64,000 nt of DNA from UBA1952 sp965246905 (GTDB lineage: Bacteria; Bacteroidota; Bacteroidia; Chitinophagales; Chitinophagaceae): assembly GCA_965246905.1 (NCBI GenBank), contig CBDFFZ010000021.1:1-64000 (forward strand), given 5' to 3'. The notes below the pieces were generated by a model. That model did not search any database. It was not told the origin of the DNA and saw only the letters and a program-made list of their open reading frames with translations. The position numbers were made by a program, and so were the translations under genes. Below, piece after piece: positions 25,057 to 33,748 of this stretch; within the stretch, counting starts at the first letter, position 1; each line of letters opens with the position of its first letter.

Positions 25057-25117
25057 GTTGTGTGTGTGTTTAAGAGGGGAAATTATTGTGCGGGATTACT
25101 TCGTGAAAAATCATTGC

Positions 25118-26107
25118 TCAGAGGCCGTATTTATTAACACCGCTGTTTATATCCGTAAAGTTTTCCTTGTTGTAGGTTACTACTTCACCGTTTGCCTGCT
25201 GCGTGCTCATTTGCTCCATTTGCTTACGGGCGAGTGAAAGCTTAGCTGCATTTTCAAGATTTTCTGATTTGCTTATCTGCCTTACAATATCGATGGAGGA
25301 GCGCATTTCTCCAATGCTGAGCGCAATCTTCTCTTTAACCTTTGCCTTCGCCACTTCGGCATCATTGTTGAGCGCTACATCGCCTGTAAATGCCTTGCGT
25401 GCGCTGCTCAGCGCACCTGCGCCCAAGTTGGCAGAATAGAAGAGGTCTTTATTCGCTTCAAGGTCCAGTTTTGCGTTCTGGATCTTGCGGCCTGCTGTTT
25501 TATAGGCTTCGTCTATAAACAGGGTGATTGAGTTGAGGTCTTTGTTGATGGGCTCGATGGTCTCAACGTAGGTGCTGGCGCGGCTCCATTCATTCTGCGA
25601 ATCTTCAGCAGCTTCCGCATCATTATGCGCCCTGGCGATGTTTATCTTCTCGGCTGCAAGCTGCATCTGCTCTTTATTTTTTATCACTTTAGCATTCAGC
25701 TCTGCAAATTTGCCTTTGATCTTTTTATTGTCCTCAAACATGCGCTGACGGTCTTTTTCTGCCTGCTGTATCTGCTTTTCCTGGAGCACGAATTCATCGA
25801 ATTCGATTACCCAGCCGAGTGCCAGCTTTGCAATGGCATCATTAAAATAAGAAAGCCTGCGCCAGAAAGCCTTATTGGTAAGCAGCCCGATAATAAGGAT
25901 CAGGCAAATAACGCCTATGCCCACACTTACAGCATTCCATACCACAACTTTAAGCCAGGGGAGCACATATTGCAGGAACAGATAAGCCAGCATACCTACA
26001 AGGAGCAGCGCAGATATAAGCGTACCCGCCCGGCGGAGATCGAAAGGGTTTTTGGAACCGAGCTCGATGAGATCACTTTTAGATACAGCTAATTCGTTAC
26101 TTGCCAT
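25118..26107 (-). CDS. Membrane-anchored coiled-coil protein
   Basis: 329 residues. Two membrane helices near the N-terminus (LISALLLVGMLAYLFLQYVL and VSVGIGVICLILIIGLL), then a cytoplasmic, long helical region (about 105-330) rich in Ala, Lys and Glu that should form coiled coils, resembling PspA or TelA-type proteins in composition but not recognisable by motif. 61 nt before the OmpA fusion gene and 50 nt after the next coiled-coil gene, all on one strand. Probably a membrane scaffold of this five-gene unit. Confidence 0.75.
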   Translation of the reverse strand: MASNELAVSKSDLIELGSKNPFDLRRAGTLISALLLVGMLAYLFLQYVLPWLKVVVWNAVSVGIGVICLILIIGLLTNKAFWRRLSYFNDAIAKLALGWVIEFDEFVLQEKQIQQAEKDRQRMFEDNKKIKGKFAELNAKVIKNKEQMQLAAEKINIARAHNDAEAAEDSQNEWSRASTYVETIEPINKDLNSITLFIDEAYKTAGRKIQNAKLDLEANKDLFYSANLGAGALSSARKAFTGDVALNNDAEVAKAKVKEKIALSIGEMRSSIDIVRQISKSENLENAAKLSLARKQMEQMSTQQANGEVVTYNKENFTDINSGVNKYGL

Positions 26108-26157
26108 AATTATTTAAGGTTCAGGGTGATGAATGGAATTTATTGCAGAAGGCTTCC

Positions 26158-26808
26158 TTACTTAATATACTGCTTGATACGCTCGATGCTATTCGTGATT
26201 CTTTGCCGGAAGGAATCGCTTTGCTGGAGGTATGCAGCCTGCTCATTATTCAGGCGCAATTCATCAGCAGAAGCTTGTTGGCTGAGCTGAACGATCTCCT
26301 GATTGAGGGCCGCAATTTTTTCCTGCAGCGCCTTGATCTCGACTGCCTTCTTATCCGCCAGCTTTTGGCGCTCGGCAACTTTCTGGAGTTTAGCTACCTG
26401 GAACGTTTTGTCGAAATCAGCACGGTCGGCCGCGATAATATCGAGGTATTGCTGCCCGGAATTGACGAGCTTCTCCTTATCGAGCTGCCCGCCGAAACCC
26501 GCGAATACAGACGGATATTTTACATCGTCCGTGATGAGATCGCCCATGGCTTCCACCATATTATGGTATTCATAGAAGTCGGGGCCGGGAAGGTTCGCCT
26601 TATTGTACAAGGCTTTAAAATAGGCCTGAAATTTTTCGACACTTGAATTATCCGGCGTAACCGTAGGGGAAGTATTGTGGCCGCCGGTATGGGCAGCAGC
26701 TTGAGAAACGGCTTTTTGCGGGATGGAGGATTTCTGCCCGGCAGGTTCCTCTTTGCTGTCCTCAACATTAAAGATGAGGCCGGCAGCTTTTCTGAGAAAA
26801 TCAGACAT
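26158..26808 (-). CDS. Cytoplasmic coiled-coil protein
   Basis: 216 residues, no signal or membrane segment. N-terminal MSDFLRKAAGLIFNVEDS, a Pro/Ser/Thr linker (about 20-55), a globular helical part (about 58-125) and a strong C-terminal coiled coil (about 130-216; KAVEIKALQEKIAALNQEIVQ). First gene of the five-gene operon, directly behind a near-consensus promoter at 26831-26861. Not recognised; its place suggests it binds the membrane coiled-coil protein encoded next. Confidence 0.75.
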   Translation of the reverse strand: MSDFLRKAAGLIFNVEDSKEEPAGQKSSIPQKAVSQAAAHTGGHNTSPTVTPDNSSVEKFQAYFKALYNKANLPGPDFYEYHNMVEAMGDLITDDVKYPSVFAGFGGQLDKEKLVNSGQQYLDIIAADRADFDKTFQVAKLQKVAERQKLADKKAVEIKALQEKIAALNQEIVQLSQQASADELRLNNEQAAYLQQSDSFRQRITNSIERIKQYIK

Positions 26809-26830
26809 TGAGATTAGTAAATGCTACGGC

Positions 26831-26861
26831 CAAATGTAGGTTTTAAAGGGCTAATAGCAAA
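26831..26861 (-). promoter_or_regulatory. Promoter of the ABC-OmpA operon
   Basis: On the minus strand TTTG, a 19-nt spacer and TACATTTG: an exact match to the Bacteroidota primary sigma consensus TTTG-N19-TAnnTTTG. It lies 23 nt before the first start codon of the five-gene operon. The rest of 26862-27098 has no gene or clear signal. Confidence 0.75.
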
Positions 26862-27098
26862 GACAAGCGAAAAAATCATTCCGGGTACGTACCTGCAAGT
26901 CAATAGTCGCTATTCCACGCCCGGTCATCCAGTTTTGGAATGAATAATACTTGTAGGCTGCGTCTTGATGATGTGCTTTTTGCGTGGATGAACAGCGGAT
27001 TGTTCCCTGCTTCATCCCTCATAAGTTTTAGTTACACAGCGTTTGCTTAATACCAGAAATGAAAGTCGCCTAAATTGGCGCTGATGTAACAGGATATA

Positions 27099-27764
27099 TT
27101 AATTTGCTCTTACCAGCTTCATCGGCATACGGCCGGCATCCCTGAGCTTTGCATTAAGCGCATTTTTCTTTTTCTGTATTGCAACCGGCCTGATAAACAG
27201 AAACTCAAAAATTATTTCGAGTACGTCCAGATTCCACTCTGCTTCCTGCGGCTCTACAGCAACAATCTCGCCTGCACTAAGGCTCTTCACAGGGTGAGCG
27301 GTAAAATTCCCTACCAGCCGGATCGTATCTAAGCTTTCTAAGATATCATCGGGTAAAAGCTTCGAATCGATCACTTCCTGTATCTCCTGGAAAAGATCGG
27401 TACGCTTTATGCCCATAGTATTCCGGATAATATGCTGAAGGCACCGCCGGCTAAGGGCTGCACTGGCCTTTGGGCTGTCGGTAAGGATCATAGCCGCTTC
27501 TTTATAATCAACGGCATATTCATCAGGCACCTCTAAGGCAACAGGTGGCCGGATAATAGCTTTAGGGCGGATCATAACCTTGCTATCCGGAATAGTATGT
27601 TGATAATCACCCTTTTTAAATCCTTTATGCTTGAGCTCGAATGTTTTTTTTCTACAAATAGGACATTTATGTGTTATAATGTCCCACTTACCGTCAACAT
27701 CTTTGCCTAACTTGGTCTTCTTTTTCGATCCTACAAACTCTACAAGGCAATGGGGGCACTGCAT
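27099..27764 (-). CDS. DUF4145 protein with zinc ribbon
   Basis: 221 residues. The N-terminus has paired cysteines, MQCPHC and HKCPICRKK about 30 residues later, a zinc ribbon. The C-terminal half matches the DUF4145 pattern: DYKEAAMILTDSPKASAALSRRCLQHIIRN and IRLVGNFTAHP, a helical HEPN-like fold. DUF4145 proteins occur alone or fused to defence enzymes; a biochemical role is not established. Stand-alone gene between the ABC operon and an AT-rich gap. Confidence 0.8.
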   Translation of the reverse strand: MQCPHCLVEFVGSKKKTKLGKDVDGKWDIITHKCPICRKKTFELKHKGFKKGDYQHTIPDSKVMIRPKAIIRPPVALEVPDEYAVDYKEAAMILTDSPKASAALSRRCLQHIIRNTMGIKRTDLFQEIQEVIDSKLLPDDILESLDTIRLVGNFTAHPVKSLSAGEIVAVEPQEAEWNLDVLEIIFEFLFIRPVAIQKKKNALNAKLRDAGRMPMKLVRAN

Positions 27765-28238
27765 AAAAGATACTTAGTTTTATATGGCGAAGTGTTGCTT
27801 CCAAGGTTCAATATTAACCAAAACAACTCGTATTAAACCTTAGACCATCTGTCATATTTATCCTATTTTTATAATCGTATTCCTTATTTGGCTCGAAGTT
27901 AAATCAGGAGGCACAATTTAAATAATTAAATTAAATTACGATTTACAAAATAACATGATGGAATTTTCCTTAATTAATTATATTCCAACCATTTTCAGAA
28001 CATTGAGGGAGATTTATAGACAACTGATTCCGCCCGCATTATTGCCACATCGATAATTACGATTAAAATCAAAAAAATTGATACGCACGTGCATCGGGAA
28101 GGATTAAGACAGATATGCGACTAAATGTTTTGGGCTCCAATCTCATTTCTCGCGGCATTAATTATACCCGGCATAATATGAAGAAACTAGTATAAATGCT
28201 GCTACGATCAAGAGCTGCCATACAATAAACTAAATAAA
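27765..28238. other. AT-rich gene-free interval
   Basis: About 470 nt, strongly AT-rich, with no open frame of note, no repeat of an att-site kind against the neighbouring tRNA, and no riboswitch shape I can recognise. I see nothing functional in it apart from what may be the DUF4145 leader. Confidence 0.5.
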
Positions 28239-28271
28239 AAGGGTTTCAGACTTAAAACGTCTGAAACCCTT
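28239..28271 (-). terminator. Terminator after tRNA-Asn
   Basis: Perfect 13-bp stem (AAGGGTTTCAGAC and its complement) with a 7-nt loop. On the minus strand it follows the tRNA by 10 nt and runs into TTTTTATTT; on the plus strand it is also followed by T-rich sequence. Confidence 0.85.
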
Positions 28272-28281
28272 AATCTTTTTG

Positions 28282-28355
28282 CTCCTCCTTCTGGACTCGA
28301 ACCAGAGACCCTCTGATTAACAGTCAGATGCTCTAACCAACTGAGCTAAGGAGGA
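28282..28355 (-). tRNA. tRNA-Asn (anticodon GTT)
   Basis: 74 nt. Acceptor stem TCCTCCT pairs with AGGAGGA, discriminator G, no encoded CCA. D arm GCTCAGTTGGTTAGAGC, anticodon stem TCTGA/TCAGA with loop CTGTTAA giving anticodon GTT, and T arm TCTGG-TTCGAGT-CCAGA. Its own promoter lies at 28379-28408 and a strong terminator follows. Confidence 0.97.
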
Positions 28356-28378
28356 ATACATTTCCCGTTTTGGGAGTG

Positions 28379-28408
28379 CAAAGATAAGCGGTGAATCCGT
28401 TTTTCAAA
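28379..28408 (-). promoter_or_regulatory. Promoter of tRNA-Asn
   Basis: TTTG, 18-nt spacer, TATCTTTG on the minus strand; 23 nt before the tRNA 5' end. Both elements fit the Bacteroidota consensus exactly. Confidence 0.7.
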
Positions 28409-28417
28409 AAACTTTTT

Positions 28418-30370
28418 TCAGGAAAATTTCCCTGTCCAGCGGAAATTTTTGAGCAGCAATCCTATGTCTGTGCCAGGGCTGTAGTGCTGTGCATATTCCA
28501 GCCATAGCTGCTCTTGCACCTTGACGGACGGCGTAAAGTTTTCCAGCAAATTATAGGGAGGTAAAATTGCAGGTTTGATCTTCGGGAGGTGCGCCGTTGT
28601 GGTATTGTCCGGATAGCCGATCCATGTGCGGCGGGCCAGCAGAACTTCAAAGCAGCGGCTAATAATCCTGCCTGGATGGCTTAGCGTGAAAAGCAGCAGA
28701 GGAAGCATCAAAAGGATGCAAAGCGAAGCAATAATATCCACCACACGCTTGTTGCGCTGATGGGAAAATGCCGCAAGGTTGAAACGAAGATCCGCTGTAT
28801 AAAGATCGCCGGCGGTATGGCTGGAGTTGCTGCCCACAAAACTCTGCGTACCCGGCAGGTGGATCTTATAATCATAGGCGCTGCCGCATTCCTGCATTTT
28901 CCGGAACATCTCTGTATAGCGCAGCCCGTTCATGCAAAATATTACCTCGTTGATGCTACCGGTATAAAGCACCGGTTTCATAACTTCCAGGTCACCCAAA
29001 GCGTCTGCGCCATCGTCGCCGGTACTTATGCGGCCTTCGAGCTCAGGAGCATAATTCACGTGCAGCAGCGTTGCAGCAGTTGCAGCATATTCTTTCGGCG
29101 CAGCCACAATAACCGCCTTCCGTGCCAGCTTATCGTAAGGGATGAATTTAAAAATGCCAAGCCGGTAAAACAGCTCATGAAGACCCAATAAAGCAACCGC
29201 GCCTACCAGCCCGCTCAACACGATCAGCGCGCGGGAGTAGCGAAGCTCCGGCCCAAGCAAACCATAATAAGCGAGGATCATCACGGTGCCTATGAGCATA
29301 CCGCGCACAATCCGCAGGGCGCGGTAAGGCTGGTCGTAAGCGCTATTCAGGTAAAGTGAGGAAATCCATAAAACAATGTAAACCGGGAAGGTTGCCAGGA
29401 TGTGCGCTAATGGTATTGGTTTTACGGCTTTCACCTGCCGCACCCAAAACTCGCTCATTGCCCACAGTGTACAAAGCAGGATCAATGCATCAAACAGCGG
29501 CATTCGCAACACTTTAAAAATGCTTTTTACTGCACCAAAAACCGCGCGCAGCACTATCCCCAAATTGATAAATAGCACAAATAAGCCTGCATCTTTTTTA
29601 GAGTAATGCTTGCGTACAAAGGTGATCAGCGCTTCATTGAAGATCCTGACGTAAGATAAAGTAGCTTTCTTGGTGCTTTCCCCTTTATAATGAATGAGCG
29701 TTGCCTCAGGGAAATAGATATTCTGGTAGCCATGCTGCTGAATCCGGTAGGAAAGATCCACGTCTTCGCAATACATGAAGTAATCCTCATCAAAAGCGCC
29801 GCCTATCTCCCCAATAATATTTGCCCGCACCATCATGCAGCACCCACTCAGTACCTCTACTTCAGCCGTTTCCCATTCGCCTATATGCACCGCATAATAC
29901 TTATTAATATAAGGTGAGCGCGGAAAAAACTTATTAATACCTGTGGTTTTAAAAATGGCAACAGAAAGGGTGGGGAATGATTTCTTGCTATCCGGCGCAA
30001 ACTGCCCTTTACCATCAATGAGCCGCGGTCCGAGGGCCCCGGCTTTCGGGTGGGCATCCATCCACGCAGTTGTTTTCTGCAGGAAGTCTTCCGGCATTAC
30101 TGTATCCGGGTTCAGAAAGAGGATGTATTCACCCGTAGCAATGGCCACGCCTTGATTATTGGCCTTCGAAAAGCCTTTGTTATCCTTATTTTCAATCCGG
30201 ATAACGGAAGGAAACTCCTGCGCTACCATGTTCATGCTCTCATCGGCCGAGTTATTATCCACTACAATCAGTTCAGCATCCAAACCTTTGGCTGCCCGCA
30301 ATACAGAATGCAAGCATACTTCAAGGAAGTACTTTACGTTATAGTTGACGATAATTACAGAAACCTTCAT
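28418..30370 (-). CDS. Glycosyltransferase family 2 fused to a sugar-phosphotransferase-like membrane region
   Basis: Start set at MKVSVIIVNYNVKYFLE (30370), the true N-terminus of a GT-A fold; 97 extra residues from the frame-opening start have no homologous look. Residues 1-250: GT2 domain with VVDNNSADES, a DxD-like FLNPDT and DVDLSYRI. Residues about 290-430: four or five membrane helices. About 435-540: Rossmann-like part (KAVIVAAPKEYAATAATLL). The end (KRVVDIIASLCILLMLPLLL ... RTWIGY) looks like the start of a polyprenyl-phosphate sugar-1-phosphotransferase, but its usual catalytic motifs are missing. Likely acts in surface polysaccharide assembly. Confidence 0.82.
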   Translation of the reverse strand: MKVSVIIVNYNVKYFLEVCLHSVLRAAKGLDAELIVVDNNSADESMNMVAQEFPSVIRIENKDNKGFSKANNQGVAIATGEYILFLNPDTVMPEDFLQKTTAWMDAHPKAGALGPRLIDGKGQFAPDSKKSFPTLSVAIFKTTGINKFFPRSPYINKYYAVHIGEWETAEVEVLSGCCMMVRANIIGEIGGAFDEDYFMYCEDVDLSYRIQQHGYQNIYFPEATLIHYKGESTKKATLSYVRIFNEALITFVRKHYSKKDAGLFVLFINLGIVLRAVFGAVKSIFKVLRMPLFDALILLCTLWAMSEFWVRQVKAVKPIPLAHILATFPVYIVLWISSLYLNSAYDQPYRALRIVRGMLIGTVMILAYYGLLGPELRYSRALIVLSGLVGAVALLGLHELFYRLGIFKFIPYDKLARKAVIVAAPKEYAATAATLLHVNYAPELEGRISTGDDGADALGDLEVMKPVLYTGSINEVIFCMNGLRYTEMFRKMQECGSAYDYKIHLPGTQSFVGSNSSHTAGDLYTADLRFNLAAFSHQRNKRVVDIIASLCILLMLPLLLFTLSHPGRIISRCFEVLLARRTWIGYPDNTTTAHLPKIKPAILPPYNLLENFTPSVKVQEQLWLEYAQHYSPGTDIGLLLKNFRWTGKFS

Positions 30371-30521
30371 CCTGGGAAGTAGAAAGCGAAATTTTGGAAG
30401 CGCAAATGTACATGTGTCGCATTTAATAACGAAAAAGTCGGCTTTGCATTGTGTGCCCTCAATTCCTGCATCAATCATTATAATGAGCGCTGCACCGGCC
30501 TGTTTCGTAAATTCGTGCATT

Positions 30522-30869
30522 ATGACAACTACAACCACAGAAAGCCCGGTAAAGCTTACAGAAGGAGCTATACAGGAAGTAATACGCCTTATGGCAGCGC
30601 CAGAATTTAATAAGGAAGAAATATTGCGGATCGGGGTAAAAGGTGGAGGCTGTAGCGGCATGAGCTATGTGCTCGGCTTCGATAAAAGAGAAGCAGACGA
30701 TCAGGAATATTGGATTGGAGGCATACCGGTATTGATGAAGCCGGCGCATGGCATTTATCTTTTCGGTATGGAGGTGCATTTCGAAAACGGCCTTAATGCG
30801 CGCGGTTTTACTTTCAATAATCCTAATGCAAGCAGCACTTGCGGCTGTGGAAGCTCGTTTGCTGTATAA
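30522..30869 (+). CDS. IscA/ErpA-type iron-sulfur cluster assembly protein
   Basis: 115 residues from the ATG at 30522 (MTTTTTESPVKLTEGAIQ); upstream in-frame starts add 59 residues with no family resemblance. A-type carrier that delivers Fe-S clusters. The three ligands are C44 (GGGCSGMSY), C107 and C109 (STCGCGSSF), all in place. Divergent from the glycosyltransferase gene. A TAAATTCG box lies only 6 nt before the start, hinting at a leaderless message. No other isc or suf genes are near. Confidence 0.92.
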   Translation: MTTTTTESPVKLTEGAIQEVIRLMAAPEFNKEEILRIGVKGGGCSGMSYVLGFDKREADDQEYWIGGIPVLMKPAHGIYLFGMEVHFENGLNARGFTFNNPNASSTCGCGSSFAV

Positions 30870-30947
30870 AGGATATTGCGCGTTAGCCGGTGTTTTTTAT
30901 TGAGATAAAATTACCTTCACCAACTACACTAACGCCATTTTTTATAC

Positions 30948-31583
30948 ATGCGTTTCATTATCCTTATGCTTATTGTATGGCAGGTGCCACATTTGCTGTC
31001 TGCCCAGCCGGAAACTAAAGCTCCCCCGCTCAACCAAAGGGACAAGCAAGGGCAAAAGCAGGGAATGTGGTATGTACAGCAGCCGGAGCGAATGGGCGAA
31101 GATGCATATACAGAATTCGGCAGCTTCGCCACCGGTCGCAAAGCCGGGCTTTGGTACCATATAAATAATGTTGGCGAGATTACATCTATCGAACAATACC
31201 GCAACAATGTACTCGATGGCGAGGTGAAATATTTTGAGCAGGGCAGGCTAACCTGCATCGGGCATTACCGAGGCCTGAACCCAGACCAGCCTTATGACAC
31301 AATTTATGTAGAGCACCCGATAACGGGAGTGGAAAAGCTAACCATCATTCCTACAGACCGCGGCACACTGCGGCATGGCACCTGGCGCTATTATGATGTG
31401 GTAACGGGCCGCCTGATCCGTGAAGAAGAGTACCAGATAGATGAGCTATTATCCCGGCAGGAATTTAAGATCGCCGATGCGGACAGTGCCTATTATGAGC
31501 TGCGCAATAAGCGGCTGCCGCACAATACCGGTACTATCTATAAGCCGCCGCGCAAAAAGCGTGTTCACTATTTTGCTGAGTAA
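30948..31583 (+). CDS. Secreted MORN-like protein
   Basis: Signal peptide MRFIILMLIVWQVPHLLSAQ, then repeats with the YwqK/MORN pattern: QGQKQGMWYVQQPER, FATGRKAGLWYHINN, RNNVLDGEVKYFEQG, TLRHGTWRYYD. 211 residues, periplasmic or outer-membrane. Function unknown; comparable proteins of this phylum sit beside envelope genes. The following gene begins 92 nt later and is also a small secreted protein. Confidence 0.75.
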   Translation: MRFIILMLIVWQVPHLLSAQPETKAPPLNQRDKQGQKQGMWYVQQPERMGEDAYTEFGSFATGRKAGLWYHINNVGEITSIEQYRNNVLDGEVKYFEQGRLTCIGHYRGLNPDQPYDTIYVEHPITGVEKLTIIPTDRGTLRHGTWRYYDVVTGRLIREEEYQIDELLSRQEFKIADADSAYYELRNKRLPHNTGTIYKPPRKKRVHYFAE

Positions 31584-31675
31584 GGTTGTTTTCATTGAAT
31601 AGCGGCCTCTTCCTTAACTCCATCATTGCAAAGCAGCACGTCATCCTAAAAATGATTTCGGATAACTTCGCAACC

Positions 31676-32179
31676 ATGAGCTATTTCCGTGCCTTTTCTT
31701 TCTTGATTTTTTGTCTTTTTCTACTTAGCAATGATGCTGTTGCACAGCGGCCGTCTTTGGGCTGCATCGATAAAGGCATCCGCCTGCAGGCAGATGAGAT
31801 CAAGCGTTTTTATACCGATCAGGGAATGCTGGTTTACCGCGATGCGATGATAAATATGTCCTCTATGGAGCCTTTTCCAATTATGGCAGAAATGCAGAAA
31901 GGCCAGCTATACATGATCATTTTCGTAGGCCTACCAGCTGTTTATCGCCTGAAGATGGAAATTTTTGACAGTGGTGATAATAAAATAACCGAACAGTCCG
32001 CTTATCGTAACCGCCAGCAGCCCAACTATATCATCTACAATTTTGTGCCGGAGCATTCTGATGTATTCCTTCTTACATTGATGCAGAAGCTGAAGAACGA
32101 GGATATGTGCGGAAGCCTGTGCATCCTGAAAGTTGATCCGAATAAACCGAGTATGCAGCTCAGGCCCTATCAACCATAA
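31676..32179 (+). CDS. Small secreted hypothetical protein
   Basis: Signal peptide MSYFRAFSFLIFCLFLLSNDAVAQ fixes the start at 31676. The mature part (about 143 residues) has a conserved-looking core: PFPIMAEMQKGQLYMIIFVG, LKMEIFDSGDNKITEQ and PNYIIYNFVPEHSDVFLLTL, likely a beta sandwich. Two cysteines (GCIDKG, and MCGSLCI near the end). I know this kind of protein only as a hypothetical of Bacteroidota. A TAACTTCG box sits 5 nt before the start. Confidence 0.7.
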   Translation: MSYFRAFSFLIFCLFLLSNDAVAQRPSLGCIDKGIRLQADEIKRFYTDQGMLVYRDAMINMSSMEPFPIMAEMQKGQLYMIIFVGLPAVYRLKMEIFDSGDNKITEQSAYRNRQQPNYIIYNFVPEHSDVFLLTLMQKLKNEDMCGSLCILKVDPNKPSMQLRPYQP

Positions 32180-32259
32180 GCAGGCGCGTTAGCCTTAGAA
32201 TTATACAAAAAGGAACTTTACTTTAAAAGGAATGGTGCGGTTTTTTTACATTCGCTGGT

Positions 32260-32931
32260 ATGGATGTAAAGATTGAGGCAACCTGGAAAGCAGCGCTGGA
32301 AGATGAATTCAGCAAGCCCTATTTTAAAGAAATCACTACTACACTGAAGGAAGCGAGGGCGGCCGGAAAAACTATTTATCCGCCCGGCCCGCAAATTTTT
32401 AATGCCTTCGATAAAACTCCTTTTGATAAAGTACGCGTGGTAATTCTCGGGCAGGACCCATACCACGGTCCCGGTCAGGCGCACGGGCTCTCTTTCTCTG
32501 TGCCCGATGGCGTTGCGCCGCCACCATCGCTGGTCAATATTTTTAAGGAAATTCATGATGATCTTGGGCTTGAAATTCCGCGCAGCGGCAATCTGGCACA
32601 CTGGGCAGAGCAGGGTGTGCTGCTGCTCAATGCATCACTTACTGTAGAAGCGCATACAGCAAATTCGCACAGTAAAATTGGCTGGTATCATTTTACGGAT
32701 GCGGTGATAAAGCGTGTTTCGGATGATAAGGAGCATATTGTATTTATGCTTTGGGGGAAATTTGCGCAGGGTAAAGAAGCGCTGATCGATACCCGGAAAC
32801 ACCTGATTTTAAAATCGGCCCATCCATCGCCTTTTTCGGTACATACCGGCTTTTTCGGCAACCGCCATTTCAGTAAGGCCAATCGTTGGCTGAAGCAGCA
32901 TAGCGAAAAGGAGATTGACTGGTCTGTTTAA
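32260..32931 (+). CDS. ung: Uracil-DNA glycosylase
   Basis: Removes uracil from DNA at the start of base excision repair. Family 1 UDG: water-activating loop VILGQDPYHGPGQAHG with catalytic D66, the uracil-specificity segment LLLNASLTVEAHTANSH, and the leucine/minor-groove loop HPSPFSVHTGFFG. 223 residues is the standard length. Stand-alone; the start is 5 nt after a TACATTCG box. Confidence 0.97.
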   Translation: MDVKIEATWKAALEDEFSKPYFKEITTTLKEARAAGKTIYPPGPQIFNAFDKTPFDKVRVVILGQDPYHGPGQAHGLSFSVPDGVAPPPSLVNIFKEIHDDLGLEIPRSGNLAHWAEQGVLLLNASLTVEAHTANSHSKIGWYHFTDAVIKRVSDDKEHIVFMLWGKFAQGKEALIDTRKHLILKSAHPSPFSVHTGFFGNRHFSKANRWLKQHSEKEIDWSV

Positions 32932-33021
32932 GCCTGCTCTTAATCAGGTTTCCCGTAATAGCCATAAGTGGGCTATTGGCAAATCTTGTGGGCCACAAAA
33001 AGCCATTAAATGGGAAGCAAT

Positions 33022-33654
33022 TCAGATAAATTTATTGTCCCGAGCCAGCTTAATCGCATCCGCTTTACTGTGCACATCCAGCTTGTGGTAAATGTTCTTG
33101 ATATGGCTCTTCACCGTTTCAAGATCAATGAACAGCTCATCGGCAATACGCTTGCGGGGCTTGCCGGTAGCAATCTGCTCCAGTATCTCCGTTTCCCGCC
33201 GGGTAAGCGGCGATGATTCATTGCGTTGAAAAGAATGGATCACCATACGGGCGATATGTGCGCTCATTGGCCCGCCACCCTCCATTACCTCGTGTATGGC
33301 CGCAATGATCTTTTCAGGGGGAGTATTTTTAGTTAGATAGCCTGCAGCACCGGAGCCGAGCGCGCGGAATATCAGTGTATCCTGCTCATAAACCGTAAGG
33401 ATCAGGATGTGCATATCAGGTATCAGCTTCTTCAGCTTTGGAAGCGCATCGATGCCGCTGATGCCGGGCAGCTCTACATCCAGCAGGAGCACATCCGGGT
33501 TATCGGCAAGCAGCTTTTTTGCTGCCACTTCATAAGATGCGTAAGTGCTGATCACCTTATAGCCCGGCGCATTGCCGATAAGGTAGGCATACCCCTCGCG
33601 GATCGTTTCATCATCCTCAATAATAGCAACCCGGATATCGAGATCTCTGCTCAT
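33022..33654 (-). CDS. LuxR/NarL-family response regulator
   Basis: Receiver domain (residues 1-125) with acidic pair D14/D15, phospho-acceptor D59 (LLLDVELPG), T in LILTVYEQ and K in AGYLTKNT. The C-terminal HTH (about 145-210) carries SPLTRRETEILEQIATGKPRKRIADELFI and TVKSHIKNIYHKL. 94 nt downstream of the sensor kinase gene on the same strand, so the two form a two-component pair. Target genes unknown. Confidence 0.95.
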   Translation of the reverse strand: MSRDLDIRVAIIEDDETIREGYAYLIGNAPGYKVISTYASYEVAAKKLLADNPDVLLLDVELPGISGIDALPKLKKLIPDMHILILTVYEQDTLIFRALGSGAAGYLTKNTPPEKIIAAIHEVMEGGGPMSAHIARMVIHSFQRNESSPLTRRETEILEQIATGKPRKRIADELFIDLETVKSHIKNIYHKLDVHSKADAIKLARDNKFI

Positions 33655-33748
33655 AGATTAAGTTTTAGGTACTGAGTATGTACACAGCGCCCGAAATCGA
33701 GCAGGCTGCCTGTGCCGATATTCAAATCTCCTCATTTTAAACTAAAAA

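Noticed and set aside
27765..28281. Integrated element next to tRNA-Asn
   Set aside because: The AT-rich gap holds no integrase and I found no repeated tRNA 3' end.
30371..30661. N-terminal extension of the glycosyltransferase
   Set aside because: Overlaps the divergent iscA-like gene and has no family resemblance; MKVSVIIVNYN is the normal start.
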